Shown here one piece after another: positions 46,801-57,331 of a stretch of DNA of 64,000 nt. Source of the stretch: Anthostomella pinea. Taxonomy: Eukaryota > Ascomycota > Sordariomycetes > Xylariales > Xylariaceae. The DNA is taken from NCBI GenBank assembly GCA_963556695.1, contig CAUWAG010000007.1, positions 4,030,001 to 4,094,000 of the forward strand. The letters run 5' to 3'. Position numbers and translations under genes: made by a program. Under the pieces are notes generated by a model. It was given only the letters and a program-made list of their open reading frames with translations, was not told the DNA's origin and did no database searches. The stretch's first letter is position 1; every line of letters begins with the position of its first letter.

Positions 46801-47683
46801 GGTCTTGGCGGCATTGTGGGCTTGATCGTGCTGCACAACTTGAACAAAACCAGCAGATTGCGGGGTGGGCTTGCTCAAGGTTTAGATGAAGAGTAAACGA
46901 CCTATTGAAGAAGGGTGATGCCATTAGCGCTCGATAGCAGAGGCGAGCAGGCCAACAATGGCTCATATTACATTCCAAGCTATGAAGTACTCACATGTAG
47001 GGCAGGTTCTTGCGTGCCGCCCATGACGAGCCGCAGCGCCAACGACAGACCTTGGCCACGACTCCGAGAGAAACTGCAGTTGGTACTTCCTCGTGCAAGT
47101 TGTTGTTCAGTTGCTACCCAAGGATACCACTGAAACGGTGCACGTTACGGGCCAACAACAATGCAATCCTTCAACAGGTACCGCCGAGCGGTCATCTGAA
47201 AACCAGGGGGGGCAGTCCTGCAGGAATGGATCTATGCATGTACAGGACACAGCACAGGCAGGCTGTGATTAACTGCATAATATCGAACCATACTCCCATC
47301 CAAGGAGGCCAACCGGTCCCGGGTCCGCCCACCGATCGGCCAACCAACGTGTGTGATGGTGTGTACCTAGCAAAAGGGGCCTCTTTTTTTTCGGACCCCA
47401 ATATCCGGAACGCCGATTACCACCCTCCCTGATACCCTACAGTGCGAACGGCAGGTCCAAGTAGTACGTATCATCCGACGACAAGGGGGGAGCATCGCTG
47501 AGCAGGGGGGCTCTGTTTTTTGTTGTCTTTTGAGGTATTTGGGTTTGGCTCTTCCCTCGCGGTCGAAGAGCTTAATAATAAGATGAATCATGAATCGCTT
47601 CTACTACAAGACCAGTCGCTCATCACGAGACGATCGTATCATACAGTACCAACACTGCTACAACTCGCATAGATTAAAACGGA
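46801..47683. other. Intergenic, 5' side of the acyltransferase
   Basis: Contains a short minus-strand start (MPPRPPTEEEIVAEA) running into the LINE; it could be a host gene fragment or LINE sequence. Otherwise no gene is supported. It presumably includes the acyltransferase promoter. Confidence 0.4.
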
Positions 47684-49204
47684 ATGGTGTATGACATGTC
47701 TCTGCCAGCATCGATCTCTACGAGCCCAGCCCGCCCAATGGGCAGCCTGGAAAGGTTCATGAAGGCGATAGCAGATGGCGGTGCCCCCCTGAATCGCGAG
47801 CACTGGATCATCTCTCTCGCATTCCACGTTGCTTTCGAACCGTCCGTTACCGCTCCGGAACTCCATCTTCAACGGGCGTGGCAGGCAACCAGACTTCAGT
47901 ACCCAGCCTTGGCCGCTGTTCTTCGCTCGGGTCCCCTAGGAGAGCCGGAGCTCACTATCGAGCCTGACAATGAAGAGGCTGCCGCCTGGACGTCCAACAC
48001 ATTCACGACGCATGACAATTCGAAGGACGCTGATGAGTTGTTCTCGGAGCTTCGCCCTACAGCTCATGCGACATGCCATTGGATCCCGTCGGCGGCACAG
48101 CTTATGATCCGCTCCTCTCACTGGCGGATCGATGGCGTGGGCATGCTCATGCTTGGTCACAGCTTCATGACCGCGCTGGCCAATGTGCTACACTTCGGTC
48201 TTGACGCACCATTGAGCAGCTACGCGATCACCAAGTCGACCCAAAGCCCTCTAGGATCCCACGTCGAAACCGTGGCTCGGTCCTTGGCGCAGAGACCACA
48301 GACTGAGGGTCGAGCACAGGGTCAGCGACATGCGATTCCGACACAAGTCGCTGCTGTTGCCGATGACATCATTGCAAAGTACACAGGAGGCTTCCCAAGT
48401 ATTGCCCTTCCGACAAGGGAAGGCTCCGAAACGACACTGCCAGGGGCGACTAGCCGCGTCGCGATGGGATTCGACGTGCCAACCACGTCGAAGGTGGTGA
48501 CTGGGTGCCGCATGATGGGCGTCACCGTCACCAGCGCTGTGCACGCAGCCATTGTTCGCGTTGCCGCGGACTTTCCGCAACACCCCCTTGCCAAGTCATA
48601 CGCCGCATTCGGACCAGCCGACCTTCGGCGGGTCATCTACGAGCAAGACATGGATGCCGACGTGGGGCCGATGGGTCTCTTCCACCTTGGCTTGCCTATA
48701 TGTATCGAAGACGTAGTCTCTTCGAGCAGCGGAGGGGCAGTCAAGAGCTTCAGGACGGTTGCCCGAGAGCTCCAGGCTGTCTATGGTCAGGACCTTGTCA
48801 ACTTTTGGGACCCGGCGGATGGTAGTGGTGCGATGGTCAGTCTCCTGGATTTGGTTGAGGCGAACCCCCGTAGAACCCAGGAGCTGTTTGCTGCACTCTT
48901 GCCGCCGGGTCTACCTCCCATGCAGTCCCCGGACTTGAGCAGCTTGGGGAAGATTGAGAGGTATATACAGAGTGAATATGGGGTCGGCACTGGTGCTGGA
49001 CAGGGCAAAGTAGAGGTTCTAGATGTATGGCTGGGCCTTGATGTTCTTACCCGGGCATTGCAGTTCCATGTTTGGAGTTGGAAGGGCGAACTTAGAATCG
49101 CTGCGTGTTTCAACCGAAGCTTCTACGAGGGTGCCTTTGTGACTGACGTTATTGGGAAGGTTAGGGAGGAGCTTCTGGCAGGAACAAGTGTCTATATAGC
49201 TTGA
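47684..49204 (+). CDS. Acyltransferase of the BAHD/condensation type, Tri3-like
   Basis: A single-exon gene of 506 codons. It probably transfers an acyl group from acyl-CoA to a hydroxyl of a secondary metabolite. The active-site motif HxxxD is in SSHWRIDGVGML, followed by a long C-terminal half (LPICIEDVVSS, FNRSFYEG) matching the layout of the trichothecene 15-O-acetyltransferase (Tri3) family and other fungal alcohol acyltransferases. No signal peptide or membrane segment, so cytosolic. The position next to SDR, UbiA, P450 and reductase genes supports a tailoring role. Family resemblance does not mean a trichothecene product: no trichodiene synthase is in the window. Confidence 0.75.
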   Translation: MVYDMSLPASISTSPARPMGSLERFMKAIADGGAPLNREHWIISLAFHVAFEPSVTAPELHLQRAWQATRLQYPALAAVLRSGPLGEPELTIEPDNEEAAAWTSNTFTTHDNSKDADELFSELRPTAHATCHWIPSAAQLMIRSSHWRIDGVGMLMLGHSFMTALANVLHFGLDAPLSSYAITKSTQSPLGSHVETVARSLAQRPQTEGRAQGQRHAIPTQVAAVADDIIAKYTGGFPSIALPTREGSETTLPGATSRVAMGFDVPTTSKVVTGCRMMGVTVTSAVHAAIVRVAADFPQHPLAKSYAAFGPADLRRVIYEQDMDADVGPMGLFHLGLPICIEDVVSSSSGGAVKSFRTVARELQAVYGQDLVNFWDPADGSGAMVSLLDLVEANPRRTQELFAALLPPGLPPMQSPDLSSLGKIERYIQSEYGVGTGAGQGKVEVLDVWLGLDVLTRALQFHVWSWKGELRIAACFNRSFYEGAFVTDVIGKVREELLAGTSVYIA

Positions 49205-49611
49205 ATACATCTGCGTTATTCCAATCCTGACAATGGCCATTGAAGCTCAGTTAACAATGCTAGGTTCACCTGGGTCCAGCTAGGGCTAGGGCATGCGCAA
49301 GGAACTGCAGGGCCCGTACGCAAGGGCTCTGCCGGACTGGCTGGGAGGAGAAGAGGACTTCCTTCCTCATCTTGTATCGGTTGTAAGGGATCACCAAGGC
49401 ACACAAGGTACGCGAGAGTACCCGCCCACCGTCCTTCGCGCAGTGGAATGGAAGGGAAGTGCGGAGTAATGCAGGGATAGCAACTGAGTTGTGTTTTGTT
49501 TTCTGCATATTAAGTACATGGGCTGCTTCTAAGGAGTGCTCTCTCGACCATCGGTCGCCCCAATACTGTGTCCAGCTGATTGACATGTTCCTCTTCGAGT
49601 ACCTAGATGCA

Positions 49612-50594
49612 CTAGGTAGACCGAGGGATATCTATGCTGGCGGCTACTTCACGCCAGTCCTCGCAGATCTGTAGGGTCTCCTCGCACTTGGCCTTGACCT
49701 TACCCCATCCATCACTGCCCAATGGCACCCGCAAGGGGATCGTCTTCCCTGCTGCCATACCCGTGCCCTTGACCAGTTCAATCATACGATCGACCGCAAC
49801 GTCCTTGTCGCCAGGCTCATTCCCGATAACGCTCTCTGCGTACGCCCGCGAACCGGCATTGAAGGCTGCGTACTCTGATACGCGCGAAGGTACATAGTTG
49901 ATATTGCTGAAAGCCCGTGTGGTGCAATAGCCAGGCTCAACGAGGAGAACCTTGATGCCCGGTGCGATGAGTGCAAGCTCTTTCGAGAGGCACTCGACCA
50001 TTCCTAACAGAGCCGTGCGTCACTCGGTGATCCATCGATACGGATAGGGGAATCAGCTCACCTTCCACGGCAAACTTGGACGTGCAATACCCTCCGGCAC
50101 TGGCATCTCCATGCCACCCTGCTTGAGAACCAACGTAGCAGAGGGTCCCCTGCCCTTTGCTACGCAGCTTGGGAAGGATTGCCTGAGTGATGTTGAATGG
50201 TCCCATCAGGTTGGTCTTCAAGATGTTCTCCATCTCCTCTGGCCTGGTCGCATTTTGGTCAGTTGATAATCCCTCAGCCTGATAATGACTGAACTCACAA
50301 GATCTCTTCAACCGCGCCAGTCAGGACATAACCAGCGTTATTGACGACAACGTCAATGCCATTCGGGTAGAGATCCCAAGCTTGGTCTATCTTGGCCTTG
50401 ATGACATCCGGAGCTGCGGAGACATCGAGGTCGAAAATCGCCGCGCCAGTATCCTTGAGGTGGGCTAGCTTCATCTCCGCGTTGCGTCCTGTTGCAATAA
50501 CATTGTCGCCGGCAGCACGGAGTTTCCGCACGAAAGCCTCACCAAAGCCGCTGGAGCAGCCAGTGATCAGCCACGTCTGGGGATGTTGGTCCAT
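49612..50594 (-). CDS. Short-chain dehydrogenase/reductase (SDR)
   Basis: NAD(P)-dependent oxidoreductase. Exons are 50594-50299, 50243-50062 and 50003-49612, with introns of 55 and 58 nt, giving 289 residues. The ATG at 50594 is at the natural start (MDQHPQTWLITGCSSGFGEA). Key features: nucleotide-binding TGCSSGFG, DVVVNNAGYV, catalytic Ser in YVGSQAGW, and YCTSK with the Tyr-x3-Lys pair. This is the classical SDR type common in fungal clusters, oxidising an alcohol or reducing a ketone of the pathway intermediate. An open frame upstream of 50594 is not supported. Confidence 0.88.
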
Positions 50595-51497
50595 GGCCGT
50601 TGTTGATTGGTTCGGGGCAATGTGAGCTGGCGAGTAATGAACGAGATAGGTGATGAGCACTGGTACGATTGACTCAGAGCCGCTTGATGTCACTGAAGAG
50701 CTTGAAGAGGTATTGGGGACAGGCTTGCTTGAGGGGAAACGGGGGGAGATACCAATCGAACTTAAGTGATACACGGGGGAGAGGGGTGTCGTTGGGCTGT
50801 ACAAGTGTGGCATGCAACGAACCGATTGGTCTATACAGTAGTACATGACTGGAACCAACGCATACATGTACATAATGCACTTCCGGCTTTTGCGGGGATG
50901 CAGGCGGCCCGGGGTGTCTCGGTTGGTAAGATAGTATGAGCTCGCTACTACGTCGGGGCGTATCACTGTTACTATCACAGTTGGTCGAGTTACATATTGA
51001 CTGCGCCCTGTTGCACAAGTCAATCTGACCCGAGTCGTCTATTCGCCACAAAGCCAAGGCTGGGTTTGCCGCAGAAATCAAACGCATTCATCAAACGGCT
51101 GCGGCTGGTGTTGGCTGTGGACCGGGCCGCTCGGCGCTGCAGCCTGCATTGGGCGCGCCTAGGCACAGGGGTCTCACTCGGACGTCAACGATTTGTTTGT
51201 TAACGACACCGCTTCCTACAAGTGTGATGTTCCCAGATGGTCTGCCGCGATCTGGTGGAGCAGATTTGTCAGCTAGCAGGGAGCCCCCTGAACCACCACT
51301 CGCAACACATATCCAGACGGGCATGTCATGTTTCCTGGGCCGGCTAGATGACCCGAATGTGGATTTACCTAGAAGTACATTCGAGCCTGGCGTGCTAACT
51401 CGAAGCTGCGGAGAAGACTCGGCGAAAACGATGACACGGAAGTCACTAAGCGGTGAATCGGCTAGGTGTGTAGGCATAAGGTACTTTCAGAGGTAGG
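50595..51497. other. Intergenic, nothing recognised
   Basis: Space between the SDR start and the UbiA-gene stop, both on the minus strand. Overlapping antisense frames have no domain. Confidence 0.5.
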
Positions 51498-52559
51498 CTA
51501 CACTGTCTGGGAACTCGCTTTACCGAACATGGGGAGTGTGTATAAGAATGTCACCCAAACGCACCAAAGTCTCCACACTACCTCATCGGCCTGTCGCTGT
51601 TGACGAAACAAAGTGGTGAATGCGATTGCCACCCCCAGGCCTAGGACCGTGAGCCAAACGAATGTTGTGTCCACATTCCAATACGTCAGACAGATGCCTG
51701 ACCACAGGAGAGTGAACGAAGCGAGAGCGCCTCTCGCCCATGCCTCGCCATATCGTAACGGTATCGTGATTCTTCCCCGCGCCGCATCGCCTGCCAGATC
51801 AGGGAAGTCCTGTGCATGGATCGTCGTCATGATCACCACAGCCATCAACACTGCCCAGCCACGCAACCATTCCTTCCCCTCCAAACCACCCTTGTCAGCT
51901 GTAAGTGTCGTGAAAGCCCCCCACCCAAAGCAGGAAAGGCCCATGGCGTTGAGCACATTGCGTTGCCATGGACTAGCGTTGCCGCCGTCAAGATCGTTAT
52001 ACAACCAGATCAAGACCAGCATCAGTAGACTGGGCTCGAAGCAGCCCAATAGGAGACTCGCGATGGCTGCAAATACCACAAGGAACCTCAATATCTGCTG
52101 TGATTCACCAAAGGTGAGCCGTCCCGACGGCATGGGTCGCCAGGACTTGTTGACCGAGTCTTCTACCACGGATCCGGGTAGACGCTGGTTTGAGATGTCT
52201 TCGATCAAGAGATGGATCCAGAGCCAGGATACCATTAGTGAAAGCCGCCAGGCAATATGACTGATGCCGAACTGATGATCAGTTGCCGCCGTTCCCAGAT
52301 CCGACCTAGCGATCGCTGCAGCGATGGCGAAGACGCTCTGTGGCATGACTACAGATTTGAAGTCGCCTTTGGTAAAGATGTACATGGTCTGGAGGTGGAA
52401 CCACATAGTTCGGGATTCTGGCTACTCTGGGGTTTAGTGAGAGCCTCCTGCAGACCGATAAGCACCGTAACCTACCTGATATCCGCGCTTCATTTCTTTC
52501 TGCGCGCCAGTGGACGTTGCGGCGACCGCATCTGAACCGACGGGCGTAAGTCCATGCAT
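51498..52559 (-). CDS. UbiA-type membrane prenyltransferase or terpene cyclase
   Basis: Exons are 52559-52476 and 52421-51498 (54-nt intron, CACTAAAC branch), giving 335 residues. It is an integral membrane protein with about 7-9 hydrophobic segments. Two Asp-rich Mg-diphosphate motifs of the UbiA superfamily are visible: EDISNQRLPGSVVEDSVNKS followed by WRPMPSGRLT, and HAQDFPDLAGDAARGRITIP. UbiA enzymes normally prenylate an aromatic acceptor. A fungal branch, including the fumagillin enzyme Fma-TC, instead cyclises farnesyl diphosphate, and this protein has the same overall look (KGDFKSVVMPQSVFA, NQRLP). Which reaction applies cannot be decided from sequence alone. It is the only possible core enzyme of the cluster in this window. 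Confidence 0.78.
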
Positions 52560-53585
52560 CGTGAGGTTGAGGGCAGGGTAGTGGCAGTTGAGCACAGCTT
52601 ATCAGCAAATTTACATTACATTGGCCACTTCTCTGACCGCAAGAGCATGAATGGGATACCCGGCTTTATCTGTGTTTCTACACGTCGACCAACAAGGCTC
52701 CCATCCGTCAGCCCTGTCCCCGCTCTCGGGACACCAGGGCAACTGTCAATCGTTCTGCCACCTTGGATACATCTGAAGCCGGTGGAGGGAATGCACGATA
52801 GCAGTGAGCGACTTTAGAGATAAGGCAGAGACGAGCAACAGGATCGAAATATCTACCTGTGCCGCGCACCACCCAACACCTCGCTGGGGCTCACTACGTA
52901 AAGCCCCAGCAAGGTAGGAAGTAACTGTGCATGGTACGCATACAATAGGATCGTGGGATTTCCCGGGGTTCCTACACCGCCTCTCGATGGCATAGGAATG
53001 GTTGCTTTAGTGTCAGCAAGGATGCTGTGGTTCAACCCATGCGGATCGATTGTCACTTTCCATTCTCCGACATCAACGGTATGGAAGAGGATGGGTGGCC
53101 TGTACAACTCATAGGGTGGCTCGGAGGTGAGGAACAAGCGGAGCTAGTGGTATATGCTACATGACGATAGTGCGCGAGGAGATTGTTGTTGGTTGTGTGT
53201 ATTGGTCGGTGATTCTTCTCAAGGTAGTTGTCATGACCGAGCTTGCCACCAACACATGATGCTCGCTACCAGGGTCAAGATACGCGCGGTTGCATTGTGC
53301 CAGCACCGGCACTCGTTCAGGCCAGGCTATCGATTCTCATATCTTTGTGCTTTCTTGGGCGGCAAGGTAGAATCGCTGGAGTAGATCACATCGAGACGTC
53401 GCTTTTACTTACCACTTCAAGAAATCGCGACAGCCTGTTGTGTGTCAGTGTTACATAATCATCATCTTGATTGAACCGCAAAGGAAGGAGACAGCTTCCC
53501 TCTCTACCCACTGTCTTACAAGGACGCTGTGAAGTGTTATCCCCCAGCAAGTCGCCTTCCCTCCTCACACCCTACTTGCGCTCTC
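52560..53585. other. Divergent intergenic region between UbiA gene and P450
   Basis: About 1 kb that should hold the promoters of both divergently transcribed cluster genes. No gene recognised. Confidence 0.5.
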
Positions 53586-54373
53586 ATGGCTCCCGCTCAC
53601 CCTCTGGCTGCGGCCGTATTTGGCTGCTCAGCCGTCGCGATGATAGTGCTGATCCTGTCACAACTCTCGCAACATCGCAGCATCTCATGGTACATCAGAC
53701 TCATGATTGAGGGGATCGTTGAGTATGTAAGTTTCTGCCTTTTCCAATGGGCGCTTGAGCGCATGCTCACGAATGATAGACGGCCATCGGTATTACCCGT
53801 AGACTAGCTTTCCATCCTTTGTCAAGCTACCCTGGGCCTCTCGTCGCAGCGTGTACGGACTGGTATATCGTTTATTGGATATCGAGTGGTAGTCGTCACC
53901 TGGAATTGCACCGTCAACATCAAAGATATGGTATGCTCTCTGCACCAATGACCAATGCTCGTCTAGAAAGCTAATGTTGTGTTCAAGGCCAGTACCTTCG
54001 GTTTGCACCAAATCGTATATCCATCAACTCGGCAGAGGCCTCTCGCGACTTACACAGCGTCAACGCCAACACAGTCAAGTCAGATGTGTACGGCGCATTC
54101 AAACGCTTTTTCGGGTCCGAAATGTCCCTCACCACGGTTGACCACAAGATCCATGCCTTCAGACCACAAGATCCATGCCTTCAGACAACGAGTCAATGGC
54201 GCCGCATTGACCCCAGCAGCGGTGAAAGGGATGGAAGGCCAGGTGAAGCCACACGTGGACTACTTCATCAGCCTCGTCCGAGACTCCTCAGACCCATCTG
54301 CTACACAGAATAGAGATGGCTGGGGGTCCGGCAAGGACATGTCACACTTGGTGGCATATAGGCTGGCGCCATA
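53586..54373 (+). pseudogene. Cytochrome P450, N-terminal third only, frameshifted
   Basis: Exons are 53586-53726, 53780-53930 and from 53988. The N-terminus has a membrane anchor (GCSAVAMIVLILSQL), then the proline-rich start FHPLSSYPGPLVAA, LELHRQHQRYG, RFAPNRISINS and the B-C helix region (VNGAALTPAAVKGMEGQVKP). A 22-bp segment is perfectly duplicated in tandem (54141-54162 and 54163-54184) inside exon 3. Because 22 is not a multiple of 3, this shifts the frame after HKIHAF. The homology stops near 54365, before the I-helix, ExxR and heme-Cys regions, and low-complexity DNA follows. A dead remnant of a cluster monooxygenase. Confidence 0.85.
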
Positions 54374-55185
54374 GGCGATCGTAACGCCTCGTCCTCACCT
54401 ACAGCCTGATACGAGGCATACAAGCTGCAGGTTATGGGCGGCAGTGGAGTCGGACGGACTGGCCGTCCCGGTTGCAAAGAGATGGTTACACGACCTTCCC
54501 AACGGCGGAAGGCAGCGGAGATGGCTGCCTGCAGGCTGAGGCATGATATCGAGATCTCCAAGCTGGCACGACAATGATTGGATGCACGCCTGGAGATAAT
54601 GGCTCGACCCGGGCCGACAGTGAGGGGGTTTCATCACCCATATGCAGTTGGTTAAGGCTGCAGATGGCTGACGCTGCAGATGATGTGGTAGCGGCAGTTG
54701 GTAATCTGCAGGTGATGTAGTAGCTGCAGTGGGGTTTCTGCCGTTGGCTAAAGCAGTTGGTCCACGGGCTGGAAGTTGGTTCAGGCTGCAGCTGGTCCGG
54801 TTTGCAGCCGGTCGGGACTGCCGCCGGCACGGGATGCATCCATTCGCATCCGTTGGGTAGGGGTGTAGGGGGGTGTGTCCATCACACCGTGTGCTCGGGA
54901 CCAGCTTGAGCGGCACCCTTGGAGTCAACGTCAATCTCCGGGTGGGACGGTTTCCCCAGGCCGGTAGCAGAAATCGTCTCCTGGGCTCATCCGCTGTCTT
55001 TGCACTCGGTCTACCACAGGCAAACCAACCCGCCAGGCGGATCAAACCGTATCTTGAGCGACAACTTCCATGAATCGAACTACTAGACTACAGTCACACT
55101 CTTCCAGTCATCCTTTGCTAGAGTTAGTCTCAATCTGATCACCTTGACCAAGGCTGTCGAGCCAAGAAAGACCAAGTCGAACAAG
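54374..55185. repeat. Low-complexity CTGCAG/GTTGGT-rich segment after the P450 break
   Basis: From about 54640 to 54810 degenerate copies of GCAGTTGGT and GCTGCAGATG/GCAGGTGATG recur. The segment replaces the expected rest of the P450. A minus-strand open frame here (54395-55045) is a composition artefact. The family of the insert is unknown. The right part contains the reductase promoter. Confidence 0.45.
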
Positions 55186-56423
55186 ATGTCGCGCCAGAAT
55201 GTCACCTTCTATCTTGCTGAGAGGCCGGCCCATGACATAGTTCCTCACAAGACGTTTGAGGCCAGGTCAGAGCTCGCACCCACTCCGGATGATCTCAAGG
55301 ACCGACAGGCTCTCGTCGAAACCTTATACCTTTCTCTCGATCCTTCAATGCGAGCTAGGCTCAATGGTATGACTTTGAGTTCCCAACTCCATTGTTTGTC
55401 GGAAACGCGCAAGAGAACCATGGAGCAGGTGTTGACGATATCTTCTCAGTCCTTGATACCAAGTCGTATATGGCGCCCATGACTATCGGTCAGAAGAGTA
55501 AGTCCACTCTTCCCTCATGGCTACCTACCTGTCTGTACTAATAGAGTATTGGCTCTGTAGTGGTAGGAGGCGCAATCAGCCGTGTGCTGGCCAGCAAGAG
55601 TACCAAGGTCCAGCCTGGAGACTTGGTTCATACCTTCTCGGGATGGACGGAGGTGTCGATTGTTCCGGACGACGCCATCGATGTGATGGAGATGCCTGAG
55701 AATGTCAAGCTGACATATATGCTCATGGCCGCTCGTGGTACGTCTGAAGACGCGGAACGCCTTGAGACAAGCTGACAACCCCTCCCAGATGGACCTGGAC
55801 CTAGTGCTTACACCGGATTGACAACCATAGCGAAGGTGAAGTCGGGCGACACGGTGCTTGTCTCGGCTGCCTCGGGTGCCACGGGATCCATCGTAGGCCA
55901 AATTGCCAAGATATACGGTGCTCGCGTGGTTGGAATCACAGGTTCCGACGAGAAATGCGCCTGGCTCTGCAGCGAGCTCGGTTTCGATGCTGCAGTGAAC
56001 TGGAGATCTTCCTCCTTTGCAGAAGACCTCAAGGCTGCAACCCCGGACGGCTTCGACATCTATTGGGACAACATGGGCGGGCGGGTTCTGGATGTAGCGC
56101 TTGATGCAGCCAAAAGCCAATGTCGGTTTCTCGTTTGCGGGGAAGTCAGCCAGTACAATCTCCCTTTCAACGAGCATTGGGAGGTCAAGAACGTGCATCA
56201 GATTGCGAAGAAACAACTACACCTGGAGGGCTTTGCCATACAGGATCATGTACAAGACCTCCCCCATATAAGGCGTCAGTTGTTCAAGTGGGTGCAGGAA
56301 GGGAAACTCAAGATTGAGGAAACCATCGTGGAGGGGGGAATCAATCTAGTGGAGTCCACCTTCACGAAGCTGTTCGAGGGTGACAAACGTGGAAAGCTCA
56401 TCCTTCAAGTCAAGGCCACTTGA
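55186..56423 (+). CDS. NADPH-dependent alkenal/enone double-bond reductase, MDR family
   Basis: Zinc-independent medium-chain reductase of the prostaglandin reductase/leukotriene B4 12-hydroxydehydrogenase type, which saturates alpha,beta-double bonds. Exons are 55186-55366, 55450-55497, 55561-55737 and 55789-56423, giving 346 residues; every join is in frame. Features: SLDPSMRARLN near residue 60, SYMAPMTIGQ, GPSAYTGLTT, the nucleotide-binding loop SAASGATGSIVGQIAK, and YWDNMGG (usual form D-N-V-G-G). A frame upstream to 55144 lacks an ATG, so 55186 is the start. It lies last in the apparent cluster and would act on an enone or enal intermediate. Confidence 0.88.
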
Positions 56424-57331
56424 CTAGTGGTTGGAGTGAAGGTTCCGGCAGATGTCATCGGGGCGAAACTATAACGGCAGAAGGCGTCAAGCAGCGTGTA
56501 TGATCGTCAATTGGATGAATAGGTGTGTTTCTGATGATTTCTGGTATCTTTGTGCTCTGTGAAGAATCTGTTAGTGTGTGCCACAGCACTCCAAAATTGG
56601 CTGAGGGCCCCCCTGGAGTAGCACTGCCACGGTGGCAGTGCCACCTCCTTGAACGCCACTGTGGCTAGGTAGTCAGCCACCCAACAGTAGCCGGGTCAAA
56701 TCAAGGCTGGGAGGAACTTTCTCTTGTCCAAATTGTGATTAGTTCTCTGCTCATTGACAAGCGGCTGTGCCTTGTGGTAGCGGTATCCAGAATAAGGACC
56801 AGGGTCACGAATGGTGGCTGTTGGTCTGTATTCTGGAAGTTGCTTGATTGAAAGAAGGGATGGGTGGTGTCCCCATCCCAGAAGTAGCTATCATCCCAGT
56901 TGGGTACGAATCTGGTACAAACGGGTACCCGTTGGGCTCCAAGGTACCTTGTATCCTGGTCCGTGACCCATCCGTCATTGTGGCTGGAAAATGGGTTGAG
57001 GAGCCACAACGTTTTAAGTCGGGGTAGTTTTCCATAAGTACCCTACAATAAGCATAACCAGTGGTTATTCGGCGTTCATCCGCTTATACCAGTCCATTCA
57101 TTCCACGATTTACTAACAATCTTGATATTAAAACCGACATACGCGGACGGGGACTTATGAGGGGTGAATGTTAGGGCATAGGCACAATGCCAGAGTATCT
57201 GCTAAGTGCTGTTGTGCTGGTACCAGGTATTATGATTTAGTCTTATGGACTCCATTGAACGCTAGCTTGGCGACGCATGCATGGGGTTGACTAGGTAGAT
57301 CTAACCTCGTGCGACATCTCTGGCTGAGAGA
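56424..57331. other. Intergenic, otherwise nothing recognised
   Basis: Apart from the palindrome no feature is supported. Short frames such as 56701-57035 (minus) have no domain. Confidence 0.5.
56621..56641. promoter_or_regulatory. Perfect 10-bp palindrome downstream of the reductase
   Basis: GCACTGCCAC, one G, then GTGGCAGTGC. A related half-site (GCCACTGTGGC) follows at about 56655. It may be a terminator-like hairpin or a protein-binding palindrome; there is no direct evidence of function. Confidence 0.3.

Noticed and set aside
46760..47000. Target-site duplication for the longer LINE
   Set aside because: Searched for a repeat of the sequence before the tail (GTTTGCCAACGAAAG); only a six-base match was found, which is not significant.
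47684..49204. Assigning the cluster to trichothecene biosynthesis because the acyltransferase is Tri3-like
   Set aside because: No trichodiene synthase or other trichothecene genes are present; the family is broad and the UbiA enzyme points elsewhere.
54395..55045. Minus-strand open frame of 216 codons after the P450 break
   Set aside because: Low-complexity CTGCAG/GTTGGT-like repeats produce an open frame without recognisable protein features.
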